A stretch of DNA of 64,000 nt from DASYDU01 sp050248495 (GTDB lineage Bacteria > Planctomycetota > Planctomycetia > Pirellulales > Lacipirellulaceae): contig JBFWSG010000014.1 of NCBI GenBank assembly GCA_050248495.1, forward strand, positions 55,238 through 119,237. The letters run 5' to 3'. Each line of letters opens with the position of its first letter. The stretch's first letter is position 1. The notes under the pieces are model-generated. The model was not told where the DNA came from. It ran no database searches and was given only the letters and a program-made list of their open reading frames with translations. The translations under genes and the position numbers were made by a program. Shown here one piece after another: positions 27,012 to 36,434 of this stretch.

Positions 27012-28025
27012 TCAAAATCCGCGTGCGGCGCGGACGTCGTCAAAGTCGCGCAGATGGTAGTCGAGGCCGACACGATCGAGCACTCGGCAAAGCCCCCGCA
27101 GCGCGACGCCCAGCCCATCAGGACCGCTGAAGCCGCCGAACTGTCCGCCGCCCTTGAGGTGCGGCTCCAGATCGAGAATTACGCCCGGGATGCCGCGTTT
27201 CGTGAGCTTCTCGGTGAGCTGCGGCACGATGGCGGCGAAGTCACGCAGAATTCGCTCGTGGCCGCTATCGCCGACGTCGGCCGGCACGAAGTTCTTGAGC
27301 TTGTCCTCATCGACGTGTGCGCCGCGGCCGGCGGCCTTTGGTTGCAGGTAGTCCTTGATGTGCATCCAGCCGATGCTGGGTTTCATCGCCACATACTGCT
27401 CGAAGCACTCTTCCGACGAGTAGCCCTGGCAGACGATGTTGCCGCCGTCAAAAATCGTCACCAGCGCTGGATGATTCACGCGGCGATGCAGCTCGGCGAT
27501 GAGTTGACCCGTTTGGCCAATTAGATTCGCCTCGATCTCCAGGCCAAACGTGAGATCGCTGCGGTGACAGGCCTCGGCGATCTGCCCGAGCTGGTCGGCA
27601 GCCTGGTTGATCGACTCGAATGGATCACTCCCCTTGGGGTGATAGAACGAGAAGCCGCGAATCAGCTTAGTTTCGAACGCGTGGGCCAGCTCGCAGGCGT
27701 GGGCGACGTCCTTCTTGAGATACTGCTCGAAAGGCACATAGCGATTCGACGTCCCGTCGTCGACGTCGCGGAGCTTCACCTTGCCGATCGGCGATCCGAT
27801 CGAGGCCACGTTCATGCCGTACTCGTCTTCCAAGTGGCGAAGCTTCGTGATCTCGGCCTTGGTGAGGTCCATCACGTTCTTGATGCCATTGCCGACGTCG
27901 ACGAACCGCAGGCTGTAGTACTGCAGCCCGACCGCTGCAAACGCGGCGAATTGCTCGACGGCCGTTTTCTGATTGGCCGATTCGTCGGCAAAGCCGGAGA
28001 GGACGACTTGAGGTTTTTCGGACAT
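27012..28025 (-). CDS. sugar phosphate isomerase/epimerase-like TIM-barrel protein
   Basis: 337 residues of the xylose-isomerase-like TIM barrel superfamily. Visible elements are GLQYYSLRFVDVGNGI, ASIGSPIGKVKL, LEIEANLIGQTGQL, VTIFDGGNIVCQGY, IGWMHIKDYL (metal-binding histidine) and VILDLEPHL. Members isomerise or epimerise sugars, inositols or hydroxypyruvate and bind a divalent metal with a Glu/Asp/His set. The substrate is not decidable. No signal peptide. It converges on the FHA gene with a gap of 9 bases. Confidence 0.82.
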   Translation of the reverse strand: MSEKPQVVLSGFADESANQKTAVEQFAAFAAVGLQYYSLRFVDVGNGIKNVMDLTKAEITKLRHLEDEYGMNVASIGSPIGKVKLRDVDDGTSNRYVPFEQYLKKDVAHACELAHAFETKLIRGFSFYHPKGSDPFESINQAADQLGQIAEACHRSDLTFGLEIEANLIGQTGQLIAELHRRVNHPALVTIFDGGNIVCQGYSSEECFEQYVAMKPSIGWMHIKDYLQPKAAGRGAHVDEDKLKNFVPADVGDSGHERILRDFAAIVPQLTEKLTKRGIPGVILDLEPHLKGGGQFGGFSGPDGLGVALRGLCRVLDRVGLDYHLRDFDDVRAARGF

Positions 28026-28200
28026 GGGTTGAACGTCTCCGGTAATAATCGCATCGAATGGACCGGATTATAGCACTCGCATCGTCCCAACACACGGTGT
28101 CGCTCTGCTGCCCGGACGAGCCGCGTAACACTATTCATATCTTCGCGTACTAGCCTGCGATGCCGGCGAAACGGTCGACGGCCATGCCTTAAGTCAAATC

Positions 28201-28485
28201 ATGGAATTGGGTGCCAACATGTTTGCGTTGAAGAGTGATCCAAAACAGTGGAGCGAGACCCGCAAGCTAGGACAAAAGACTTTCGTCTGGCGATATGGCG
28301 TCCTGGGATGGGGAGTGTCCACGGCAGTCTTTTTTACCGCGCTGACCGGCTACAAAGACGGCTGGTCGACCATGTTAATCAACTTGCCAATTGCGTTTGC
28401 GGTATTCCCGCTGGCAGGTATTGCTTGGGGCCGGTTCATGTGGTGGTTCTGCGAGCGGATGCACGGCGGCACGGCGAGCGAGTAA
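28201..28485 (+). CDS. small two-helix membrane protein
   Basis: 94 residues with two hydrophobic stretches, GVLGWGVSTAVFFTALTG and LINLPIAFAVFPLAGIAWG, separated by a short charged loop and flanked by charged ends. No family recognised. A second in-frame ATG at 28219 (MFALKSD) is possible. It precedes a strong hairpin. Confidence 0.6.
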   Translation: MELGANMFALKSDPKQWSETRKLGQKTFVWRYGVLGWGVSTAVFFTALTGYKDGWSTMLINLPIAFAVFPLAGIAWGRFMWWFCERMHGGTASE

Positions 28486-28507
28486 GGCATAGAATCGTGA
28501 GTTCTGT

Positions 28508-28550
28508 GCCCCGGGCGTTCGGTCGGTGAACCGTCCGAATCACCCGGGGC
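28508..28550. terminator. long hairpin between convergent genes
   Basis: GCCCCGGG (28508-28515) pairs with CCCGGGGC (28543-28550), and TTCGG/CCGAA and GGT/ACC pair inside, giving a nearly continuous stem. It sits between the stop of the small membrane protein and that of queF, so it could end transcripts from both sides. There is no T run. Confidence 0.55.
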
Positions 28551-28562
28551 TAAATGCTTGGA

Positions 28563-28919
28563 TCACAACGCCGACACGAATTCGGCGGTGACGCTGGTCG
28601 TGATTCCGCCGCGGGCCGTGAAGGACGCGACGAGCTTCATGTAGCGCGGTTTGGCGACCGCGGCCAGATCGTCGAGGATCGTATTCGTCACGTGCTCGTA
28701 AAAAATGCCTTCGTTGCGGAACTTCTGCAGATAGAGCTTCAGACTCTTGAGCTCGATGCAGAGCTTGTCGGGGATGTAGTTGATCGTGAGCGTGCCGAAA
28801 TCGGGCTGACCGGTCTTCGGGCAAACCGAGGTGAATTCAGGCGCCACGATCTCGATGCGATAATCGCGGTCGGGAAACTGGTTCGGAAAAGTTTCGAGAG
28901 TAGTGCGAAAATCCGACAT
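28563..28919 (-). CDS. queF: NADPH-dependent 7-cyano-7-deazaguanine reductase
   Basis: 118 residues, a type I (unimodular) QueF that reduces preQ0 to preQ1 for queuosine in tRNA. The nucleophile C33 and D40 lie in SVCPKTGQPDFGTL with the family's spacing of seven residues, and the QueF segments CIELKSLKLYLQKFRN and FYEHVTNTILDDL follow. The ATG at 28919 fits the family; the longer frame reads into queC leader. It is divergent from queC, the gap being 78 bases, so the two probably share control. Confidence 0.94.
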   Translation of the reverse strand: MSDFRTTLETFPNQFPDRDYRIEIVAPEFTSVCPKTGQPDFGTLTINYIPDKLCIELKSLKLYLQKFRNEGIFYEHVTNTILDDLAAVAKPRYMKLVASFTARGGITTSVTAEFVSAL

Positions 28920-28997
28920 CCAAACGGTGCTCCTTTCGACGGCCTTCCCATTCTGGCATGATGGAATCGGCGGGGGAAGTGGCGAGCATTTCGGATC

Positions 28998-29717
28998 ATG
29001 TCGACACAAATCAATCTCGAACGACACCGAGAACGGTCCGCCGTCGTATTGCTCTCTGGCGGGCTCGATTCGGCAACCACGGCGGCCATTGCGCGGGCCG
29101 AAGGTTATCGATTGTTTGCGCTCAGCGTCGACTATGGCCAGCGCCATCGGTTCGAATTGGACGCCGCTGCGAATGTGGCCAGGTCACTCGGCGTCGAGCG
29201 GCATGTGACCGTGTCGGTCGGATTGAGCCAGATCGGCGGTAGCGCGCTCACCGCCGATATCGCCGTGCCCAAAGACCGCAGTGAGAACGCGATGTCGCAC
29301 GGAATTCCCGTGACTTATGTGCCCGCGCGCAACACCGTGTTGCTTTCTCTCGCGCTCGGCTATGCTGAAGTGGTGGGAGCGGCCGACTTGTTTCTCGGCG
29401 TGAACGCGGTCGATTACTCGGGCTATCCCGATTGCCGACCGGAGTACATCGCCGAGTTCGAGAAGCTGGCCAACCTGGCGACGAAGGCCGGCGTGGAAGG
29501 AACGCTCAGGTTCAAAATTCACACACCGCTGATTGCCATGACCAAGGCGGACATCATTCGCCGTGGAACGGAACTGGTCGTCGACTACTCATTGACGCGC
29601 AGCTGCTATGCGCCGGATGATCGAGGGGTGGCTTGCGGGCATTGCGACGCATGCCAGATTCGATTGAAAGGATTTGCAGCGGCAGGACTGAAAGACCCGA
29701 TCCAATACCAAAACTGA
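28998..29717 (+). CDS. queC: 7-cyano-7-deazaguanine synthase
   Basis: 239 residues of QueC, which converts 7-carboxy-7-deazaguanine to preQ0 with ATP and ammonia. The PP-loop SGGLDS is at residues 20-25, followed by VDYGQRHRFELDAA, VPARNTVLLSLALGYAE, NAVDYSGYPDC and the C-terminal zinc site CYAPDDRGVACGHCDAC. The N-terminal 13 residues are a short extension. It lies upstream of queE, from which a 180-base inverted repeat separates it; the stop is immediately followed by that repeat. Confidence 0.95.
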   Translation: MSTQINLERHRERSAVVLLSGGLDSATTAAIARAEGYRLFALSVDYGQRHRFELDAAANVARSLGVERHVTVSVGLSQIGGSALTADIAVPKDRSENAMSHGIPVTYVPARNTVLLSLALGYAEVVGAADLFLGVNAVDYSGYPDCRPEYIAEFEKLANLATKAGVEGTLRFKIHTPLIAMTKADIIRRGTELVVDYSLTRSCYAPDDRGVACGHCDACQIRLKGFAAAGLKDPIQYQN

Positions 29718-29887
29718 TTCACCACAGAGTCACGGAGGGCACGGAGTAATTCAAGGCAATTGAACAGGAGGTAACGGAGATAACGGAGACAGCCGAAGAA
29801 GTTACTTGAACTACTCCGTTCTCTCTGTTTCCTCCTGTTCAAATTCTTCTGATGTTGTCTCGGTGACCTCCGTGACTCCGTGGTGAA
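29718..29887. repeat. imperfect inverted repeat, MITE-like
   Basis: TTCACCACAGAGTCACGGAG (29718-29737) pairs with the reverse complement of 29868-29887 at 19 of 20 positions. A second, inner pair (29762-29788 against 29814-29840) matches at 24 of 27. The two arms enclose a spacer of about 25 bases, so the whole element can fold to one long cruciform. There is no coding sequence. The CACAGAG/CACGGAG theme looks like dispersed bacterial repeat families. Confidence 0.8.
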
Positions 29888-29907
29888 ATTACCTCAGTGT
29901 GTTCGAT

Positions 29908-30594
29908 ATGCGGATTGCTGAAATCTACCGATCGGTACAGGGCGAGGGATTGCTGACGGGCGTGCCGAGCGTGTTTGTGCGCACAAGCGGCTGCAATCTC
30001 CGCTGTTGGTTTTGCGATACGCCCTACACGTCGTGGCAGCCCGAAGGGGGCGACATGTCGATCGACGAGATCGTCGCCCAGGTTGAGGAGTGGGACTGCC
30101 CGAATGTCGTCGTTACGGGTGGCGAGCCGATGCTCTGGGCGGAGCTGATTCCACTTTGCCAGCGGCTGCATGCGATTGGCCGCCACATCACGATCGAAAC
30201 GGCCGGCACGCTCGATCTGCCGGTGACGTGCGACCTGATGTCGATCAGCCCGAAATTTGCCAGTTCCGCTCCCTCGGCCGAACGCAACGCCCATTGGAGC
30301 CGGCGGCACGAACGGGAACGCTTCCGGCCGGACGTGATTCGTCGGTTCGTCCGCGACTACGCGTACCAGCTCAAGTTCGTGGTCGACGGGCCAGCCGACC
30401 TGGAAGAGCTGAACGCGTATCTGGTTCAATTCCCCGAGATCGCCCGCGACCGCGTGCTCCTGATGCCGCAGGGCACGGAACAATTGGAGCTGGAGCGACG
30501 GGCGCTGTGGCTGCGGCCATTCTGCGAAGCGCACGGCTTCGTTTTCTGCCCGCGCAAGCACATCGAGTGGTACGGTCCGGTACGAGGGACATGA
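29908..30594 (+). CDS. queE: 7-carboxy-7-deazaguanine synthase, radical SAM
   Basis: 228 residues. The radical SAM cluster is CNLRCWFC (C29, C33, C36), and the opening MRIAEIYRSVQGEGLLTGVPSVFVRT is the QueE signature. VVVTGGEPMLW binds SAM. It rearranges CPH4 to 7-carboxy-7-deazaguanine in the preQ0 route, upstream of QueC. QueD and a GTP cyclohydrolase are not in the window. A GTG at 29899 would add three residues. The TGA overlaps the next ATG by 4 bases, coupling queE to the FtsX-like permease, an unexpected partner. Confidence 0.93.
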   Translation: MRIAEIYRSVQGEGLLTGVPSVFVRTSGCNLRCWFCDTPYTSWQPEGGDMSIDEIVAQVEEWDCPNVVVTGGEPMLWAELIPLCQRLHAIGRHITIETAGTLDLPVTCDLMSISPKFASSAPSAERNAHWSRRHERERFRPDVIRRFVRDYAYQLKFVVDGPADLEELNAYLVQFPEIARDRVLLMPQGTEQLELERRALWLRPFCEAHGFVFCPRKHIEWYGPVRGT

Positions 30595-33500
30595 CGCCGG
30601 TCCATTTCATCGTCGCCAGCCTGCGACACCACCGGCGGATCCATGTGGCGGTGGCGCTGGGCGTCGCGGTAGCCACGGCGGTACTGACAGGGGCTCTCGT
30701 CGTAGGCGATTCGGTCCGCGGCAGCTTGCGCGATCTGACGCTCGAGCGCCTGGGGCGAATTGATTCGGTGCTGGTGACAGCGCATTTCTTTCGCTCGGAG
30801 CTGGCCAGCGAGGTCAATGGCGAGCCGGCCATCTTGATGCCGGGTACTCTTGAAGCCGGCAGCGGAGGCGACGCGCGGCGGGCGACGAAAGTGGCAATCG
30901 TCGGCGTGGAAGAAGGATTCTGGAAGTTCGGCGATGGCGGGCCCAAGCAGCCGCTGGCTGCTCTCAGCGTGGCGATTACTGAACCTTTGGCGCGCGAGCT
31001 GGACGTCAAGGCGGGCGACTCAATCCTGTTGCGAATCCCCACGGCCAAAGCGATCCCCGCGGATAGCCCGCTGGGTGAGAAAACAGATACGTCGGTCGGT
31101 CGGCGAGTGAAAGTGGCCGAGGTATTGCCCTCCGCCGGGCTAGCCCGCTTCGCACTGCAGCCATCACAGCAACTGCCGCGGAACGTGTTCGTGCCGCTCG
31201 ATACGCTCCAGAGCATGCTCGACCAACCCGGCCGGGCCAATGCAATTCTGGTTGCGGGCGAAGTCGACCTCGCAAAGTTCCAGCCCGAGCTCACGGACTA
31301 CGGTCTCCGCATCGGGGCGGTCGACTCGCCCGTCAAATACGTCGAAGTGAGCGCTGACCAACTCGTGCTGCCGGATGCGGTAGTCGCGGCGGTAGAAAAG
31401 GCATTTCCAGGGAAAGCACTGCAGCCGGTCGTGACCTACCTCGCCAATTCGCTCGTCATCGGCAGCGGAGACACGGAGTGGCGAATTCCGTATTCGACGA
31501 TTGCGGGCGTCGATTCCGTTGCTGGCATCGGGCCAATATTGGACGACTCCGGTAATCCGATTCAATTGTCCGATGAGGAAATTGCCCTGAACCGCTGGGC
31601 GGCCGATGACCTGGGGGCGAAGCTCGGCGACACGATCACCGTGAACTACTACGAGCCGGAGAGCACGCACGGCGTACTCGGCGAGCACAAGCCGCCGCTG
31701 GTGCTAAAGCTTGCCGCCATCGTGGAGTTGGAACGAGACGGCAAACCGTCGGCGGCGTCCGATCCGAAGCTCACTCCGGAGCTCAAAGGCGTAACAGATC
31801 AGGCGTCGATCAGCGACTGGGACTTGCCCTTCGAGTTGGTCGAAAAAATCCGCCGACAGGATGAAGACTACTGGGACCAATATCGCACGACGCCGAAGGC
31901 CTTCGTTTCGCTCGCCACCGCAACACGACAGTGGGGCAGTCGCTGGGGTACGATCAGCCTGTTAAGAATTCCGGCTGGCGAGACCGCTTCAGCCGTAGGC
32001 GACGTCGCCGCCAAACTCCAGGCCACCCTCAAACCCGCTGACGCCGGCCTGACTTTTTTGCCGGTGAAGGCGCTCGGTCTCGCTGCATCCAGCGGAACGA
32101 CGCCGTTCGACGCACTCTTTTTGGGATTCAGTTTCTTCCTGATCGCGGCAGCAGTGATGCTCATTGCGCTGCTATTCAAATTGGGAGTCGAGCAGCGGGC
32201 CAATGAGCTCGGCACGCTTGGCGCGATGGGCCTGCGGCCGCAACGTATCGGCTGGATATTGTCGTGCGAAGGACTACTGGTCGCGGCAATCGGTGCGACG
32301 GCGGGTGTTGTGCTCGGCATCGCCTATGCGTGGCTGATCATCTTCGGCCTGCGGACCTGGTGGCTCGCGGCCGTCAGCACACCGTTCATCACCTTGCATG
32401 CCACCTGGACGAGTCTCGCCGTCGGCTGGTTCGCCGGCGTGGTGGTGTCGTGGATGACGATTTCCTGGTCGATTCGTCGGCTGGCGCGGTTGCCGGTGGG
32501 ACGCCTGCTGGCGGGCGCCACTGAGTCCCCGGTCGGCGGCGCGAGCGCGGGCGCCAATTCCTGGCCACGATGGCGGGAGGCGCTGGTTGCACTGTCGGTC
32601 GCGTTGGCACTTCTCGGCACGCAAGTTCAAGGTGAAATGCGGGCGGGTGTTTTCTTCGCGAGCGGGGCGGTGGTGCTGGGATTGCTCCTGGGGGAAGCCA
32701 GGCATCGGTTGCGGAAATTGAGTGCGGTGAAGAAGTCGCGCTCGCAACTTTCCTTGCCGCGGCTAGCCGCCCTGAATCTGGCTCGGCATCCTGACCGCAG
32801 CACGCTTACCATTGGGCTGGTGGCCACGGCAACCTTTCTCATTGCGGCGATCAGTGCGTTCCGCCTCGACACAGGCGTGGAGGGCACGGGCGGCTTCACA
32901 TTCGTCGCCACGAGCGACCAGCCGATTCACTTCGACCTCAACACACCCAGTGGCCGGCGCGAGCTGGGCTTTTCTGATGCGGATGATAAACGACTCGGAG
33001 AATTCGTGACGTACAGCCTGCGCGTCGCCGACGGCGAAGATGCCAGTTGCCTGAATCTCTATCGGCCCACGCAGCCGCGCGTGCTCGGATTGCCGCCGAA
33101 ATTTATTCAACGCGGTGGTTTTGGATGGGCTGCGCATGCGCCGCTGGACAAGAACGACCGACAGGCCAATCCTTGGTCGCTGCTGGAAAAGCCATTGGGC
33201 GCCGGCAAGAACGGGCGGCCAATCTTACCGGTGGTGCTCGACACCAACACGGCGATCTACAGCTTGCATCTGTCTGGCGTCGGCTCGCAACTCACGATTC
33301 GCGACGGGACCGACCGCGAAGTGACGCTCCAAGTTGTCGGCCTGCTCAAGAACAGCGTGCTGCAGGGAAGCCTATTGGTTAGCGAAGCCAATTTTCTGCA
33401 GCTCTTTCCCGATACAGGCGGATATCGCCTGTTCCTGATCGAACCGAAGACGGCGTCGTCGAACGTCGATGCGACTGCTGTGGCGCAGACACTCGAGTCG

Positions 33501-33953
33501 ACGCTAGCCGCCGATGGATTCGACGTCTCAAGCGCCCAGGAGCAACTGGCCGGCTTCCTGGCAGTGCAGAATACGTATCTCTCAACTTTTCAAAGCTTGG
33601 GGGCGCTCGGCTTGCTGCTCGGCACGGTCGGCCTCGCCGTGGTCCAATTGCGGAGCGTTTTGGAGCGGCGCAGAGAACTCGCGCTGATGCGGGCAGCCGG
33701 ATTTCGGCCGCAGCGGCTCGTCGAAATGGTGGTGCTGGAAAATGGCGTGCTGCTCTTGGGAGGGCTCGCGGTCGGACTTTTGGCGGCTGCCGTGGCACTT
33801 ATGCCGCAAATTGTGCCCGAGGGGGCGAGCGTGCCATGGCTGACCCTGGCGGGGCTGCTGGGAACGATTGGCATGGTCGGAGTTCTGGCCGGCTGGCTGG
33901 CAACCCGTTCGGCGCTGCGGGCGCCGATTGTGGGTGCGCTACGGGGCGAATAA
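30591..33953 (+). CDS. large FtsX/MacB-type ABC permease
   Basis: 1120 residues. An N-terminal helix (VALGVAVATAVLTGALVVGDSVRGSLRDL) is followed by a long extracytoplasmic part, then three helices around residues 500-600 (PFDALFLGFSFFLIAAAVMLIALLFKLG), a fourth and fifth near 660-690, a second extracytoplasmic part (750-960) and three C-terminal helices (LGALGLLLGTVGLAVVQL, VLLLGGLAVGLLAAAVALM, then LAGLLGTIGMVGVLAGWLA). LGTLGAMGLRPQRIGWIL and LALMRAAGFRPQRLVEMVVLEN are the paired FtsX coupling segments. MacB/LolE-like proteins export lipids or peptides with an ATPase; none is adjacent. It begins 4 bases inside queE. The start at 30591 is the ATG after queE; longer frames are queE shadow. Confidence 0.82.
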   Translation: MTPVHFIVASLRHHRRIHVAVALGVAVATAVLTGALVVGDSVRGSLRDLTLERLGRIDSVLVTAHFFRSELASEVNGEPAILMPGTLEAGSGGDARRATKVAIVGVEEGFWKFGDGGPKQPLAALSVAITEPLARELDVKAGDSILLRIPTAKAIPADSPLGEKTDTSVGRRVKVAEVLPSAGLARFALQPSQQLPRNVFVPLDTLQSMLDQPGRANAILVAGEVDLAKFQPELTDYGLRIGAVDSPVKYVEVSADQLVLPDAVVAAVEKAFPGKALQPVVTYLANSLVIGSGDTEWRIPYSTIAGVDSVAGIGPILDDSGNPIQLSDEEIALNRWAADDLGAKLGDTITVNYYEPESTHGVLGEHKPPLVLKLAAIVELERDGKPSAASDPKLTPELKGVTDQASISDWDLPFELVEKIRRQDEDYWDQYRTTPKAFVSLATATRQWGSRWGTISLLRIPAGETASAVGDVAAKLQATLKPADAGLTFLPVKALGLAASSGTTPFDALFLGFSFFLIAAAVMLIALLFKLGVEQRANELGTLGAMGLRPQRIGWILSCEGLLVAAIGATAGVVLGIAYAWLIIFGLRTWWLAAVSTPFITLHATWTSLAVGWFAGVVVSWMTISWSIRRLARLPVGRLLAGATESPVGGASAGANSWPRWREALVALSVALALLGTQVQGEMRAGVFFASGAVVLGLLLGEARHRLRKLSAVKKSRSQLSLPRLAALNLARHPDRSTLTIGLVATATFLIAAISAFRLDTGVEGTGGFTFVATSDQPIHFDLNTPSGRRELGFSDADDKRLGEFVTYSLRVADGEDASCLNLYRPTQPRVLGLPPKFIQRGGFGWAAHAPLDKNDRQANPWSLLEKPLGAGKNGRPILPVVLDTNTAIYSLHLSGVGSQLTIRDGTDREVTLQVVGLLKNSVLQGSLLVSEANFLQLFPDTGGYRLFLIEPKTASSNVDATAVAQTLESTLAADGFDVSSAQEQLAGFLAVQNTYLSTFQSLGALGLLLGTVGLAVVQLRSVLERRRELALMRAAGFRPQRLVEMVVLENGVLLLGGLAVGLLAAAVALMPQIVPEGASVPWLTLAGLLGTIGMVGVLAGWLATRSALRAPIVGALRGE

Positions 33954-34118
33954 GGCGGTTCGGGTAGGCGCGGGGCGTGAACTGCGCTAGATTTCGGGCC
34001 GTAGTACGTGGGATTTGCGCTCTACGCTTTCTTAGGGACATTCGGCGTGGCCGATGTCTTGACCATTGAACATCGACGCCCACGTGCCCATCCACTGTCA
34101 AACGATTGAGCAAACGCG

Positions 34119-35132
34119 ATGCGAAACAAACTCCTGATGGGCGCGGCGATCGCGCTGACGATCTTCTGCTGGGGCACCTATGGCCCGATCCTCCGCATGG
34201 GACAGGTCGGTATGGCGACCGTGGCCAACGAGGTCGCGCGGCTGCGGCCGTTCGTGTGCGTCGGCCTGGCCTACTGCCTGATCGGCGTCATCGTGCCGGC
34301 CATCTGGCTCCACTACAAAGGCGAGAAGGGTGACTGGACGATCACTGGCATCATTTGGAGCCTGGCGGGCGGGGCGCTGGGCGCGATCGGCGCGCTGGGA
34401 ATCGTGTTGGCATTCACGTTCGGCGGCGCGCCGGGTTACGTGATGCCGCTCGTGTTCGGCGGGGCCCCGGTGATTAACGCGTTTCTGACGATTTACTGGG
34501 CGGGGCGGGGCAAGGAAATCGGCCCGTGGTTCCTGGCTGGTTTGGTGATGGTGATTCTCGGCGCCGTGACGGTACTCGTGACCGGGCCGCATGCGCCGAC
34601 GGCGACTGCGACCACCACCGTCGCCAGTTGGATTGCGATCCTGCTGTCGATCGCGCTGGCGCTGGTGAGCTGGGGCGCCTATGGGCCGGTGCTCCACAAG
34701 GGGCAGGCCGCGATGCACCATAGCCGGTTGCGACCGCTCATTTGCGTCGGTGTGGCCTACTTCGTGATCGCCGTGATCGTGCCCTATTTCTTTCTGGGCG
34801 AGATGGGCGAGAACAGCAGCTATTTGAAATTCGGCACGGTCTGGGCGCTGCTGGGCGGCGCGTGCGGAGCGGTGGGGGCGCTGGGGATCATTCTGGCATT
34901 CGCCTTCGGCGGGAAACCGGTGTTCGTGATGCCGCTGGTGTTTGGCGGGGCGCCAGTGATCACGACGATGTGGTCGGGCCACTTTGGCTCGTGGTTCCTC
35001 GCCGGGCTGATCCTGGTGATCGCCGGCGCGGTGATGGTGCTCGTGATGGCGCCGCGGGGCGAAAAGAGTCCAGAGCCGAGGGTCCAGACTCCAGAGCCAG
35101 AAACCGCTTCTGTGCCAAGCTCCGGCTCTTGA
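34119..35132 (+). CDS. ten-helix DMT-like membrane protein with internal duplication
   Basis: 337 residues of about ten membrane helices, arranged as two copies. CWGTYGPILRMGQ recurs as SWGAYGPVLHKGQ about 170 residues later, LRPFVCVGLAYCLIGVIVP as LRPLICVGVAYFVIAVIVP, GALGAIGALGIVLAFTFGG as GACGAVGALGIILAFAFGG, and MPLVFGGAPVI is identical in both halves. This is the layout of drug/metabolite transporter (EamA/GRP/RhaT-like) proteins, but the identity between halves is unusually high. Substrate unknown. The C-terminal tail (EKSPEPRVQTPEPETASV) is disordered and resembles translated intergenic repeat. Confidence 0.75.
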   Translation: MRNKLLMGAAIALTIFCWGTYGPILRMGQVGMATVANEVARLRPFVCVGLAYCLIGVIVPAIWLHYKGEKGDWTITGIIWSLAGGALGAIGALGIVLAFTFGGAPGYVMPLVFGGAPVINAFLTIYWAGRGKEIGPWFLAGLVMVILGAVTVLVTGPHAPTATATTTVASWIAILLSIALALVSWGAYGPVLHKGQAAMHHSRLRPLICVGVAYFVIAVIVPYFFLGEMGENSSYLKFGTVWALLGGACGAVGALGIILAFAFGGKPVFVMPLVFGGAPVITTMWSGHFGSWFLAGLILVIAGAVMVLVMAPRGEKSPEPRVQTPEPETASVPSSGS

Positions 35133-35153
35133 CGCTTGACTATCCGCTCTCGA

Positions 35154-36434
35154 CTACTTATACGTCAGCGCTTTGTCCGAGATGTCCTTGCGGCACCAAC
35201 CGCCGGCGAAGCGGATGCACTTCACCGCGGTGTAGGCCTGCAGCTTGGCGGCCGAAATGCTGCTGCCGAGCGCCGTGACTCCCAGCACGCGGCCGGCGGC
35301 AGTGACGACCTGACCATCGTTCAAAGCGGTGCCGGCGTGGAAGACCTTCACGTCCGGAATTTTCGCCGCTTCGTCGAGGCCGCGAATCGGTACGCCGCGC
35401 TCATATTTTCCCGGGTAGCCCTCGCTGGCCATGACGACGCAGACCGCCGGCCGAGCATCCCACTTCGGCGGCTCGATCTCATCCAGCCGGCCATCAATCG
35501 TGGCATCGATGAGGTCGAGCAGGTCGCCCTCGAGCCGCATCAACAGCGGCTGGCATTCGGGGTCGCCGAACCGCACGTTGTACTCGAGGACCTTCATGCC
35601 CTGGTTGGTGACCATCAATCCGGCGTAGAGGATTCCGCGAAATGGCCGCCGGGAGCGCTTCATCTGATGGATGGTGGGGATGAGGATTTTTTCCTCGACT
35701 TCGGCCAGCATCTTGTCGGTCACCAGCGGCGTCGGCGAATAGGCGCCCATGCCGCCGGTGTTCGGTCCGGTGTCGCCGTCCCACGCCGGCTTGTGATCCT
35801 GGCAGGGCGGCATGGCCAGCACGGTGCGGCCGTCGGTCAGCGCTAGCACGCTCGCCTCGTGCCCGTGGAGCCGCTCTTCAATCACCAGCTGATTGCCCGC
35901 GGTGCCGAATTCTTTTTTTCCGGCGATGCGGTCGACGGCTTCGAGGGCCTGTTCGCGATTGTCGCAAACGATGACGCCTTTACCCGCCGCAAGACCATCC
36001 GCCTTCACGACCACCGGCACGTCGTCGCGATCCTTCAAGAAGGTGATGGCCGCCTTGGCGGTTTGAAATATGCGGTAATCGGCGGTGGGGACGTCCGCGT
36101 GCCGCAGCAGCTCCTTGCAAAAAACCTTGCTGCCCTCGAGCTCGGCGGCCGCCTTCGATGGCCCGAAGGCGCGAATGCCGACGTCGCTCATCGCGTCGAC
36201 CACGCCGGCCGTCAGCGCCGCTTCGGGTCCAACCACCACGAGGTCGATCGAGTTGTCGCGCGCGAACTGGACCAGCTTCGGCACGTCCGTCGCCGCGATG
36301 TCGACATTCTCGGCATCGAGCGCGGTGCCCGCGTTGCCGGGTGCCACGAACACGCGCTTGGCGCGCGGACTCTGCGCGATCTTCCACGCCAATGCGTGCT
36401 CACGTCCACCATTGCCAACCACCAGAACTTTCAT
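35154..36434 (-). CDS. purD: phosphoribosylamine-glycine ligase
   Basis: 426 residues of PurD (GARS), the second step of purine synthesis: phosphoribosylamine + glycine + ATP to GAR. MKVLVVGNGGREHALAWK, VVVGPEAALTAGVVD, the ATP-grasp loop VVKADGLAAGKGVIVCD, DGDTGPNTGGMGAYSP and YNVRFGDPECQPLL are all as in the family. The ATG at 36434 is the family start. It converges on the duplicated membrane protein. No other pur gene is near. Confidence 0.95.
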   Translation of the reverse strand: MKVLVVGNGGREHALAWKIAQSPRAKRVFVAPGNAGTALDAENVDIAATDVPKLVQFARDNSIDLVVVGPEAALTAGVVDAMSDVGIRAFGPSKAAAELEGSKVFCKELLRHADVPTADYRIFQTAKAAITFLKDRDDVPVVVKADGLAAGKGVIVCDNREQALEAVDRIAGKKEFGTAGNQLVIEERLHGHEASVLALTDGRTVLAMPPCQDHKPAWDGDTGPNTGGMGAYSPTPLVTDKMLAEVEEKILIPTIHQMKRSRRPFRGILYAGLMVTNQGMKVLEYNVRFGDPECQPLLMRLEGDLLDLIDATIDGRLDEIEPPKWDARPAVCVVMASEGYPGKYERGVPIRGLDEAAKIPDVKVFHAGTALNDGQVVTAAGRVLGVTALGSSISAAKLQAYTAVKCIRFAGGWCRKDISDKALTYK

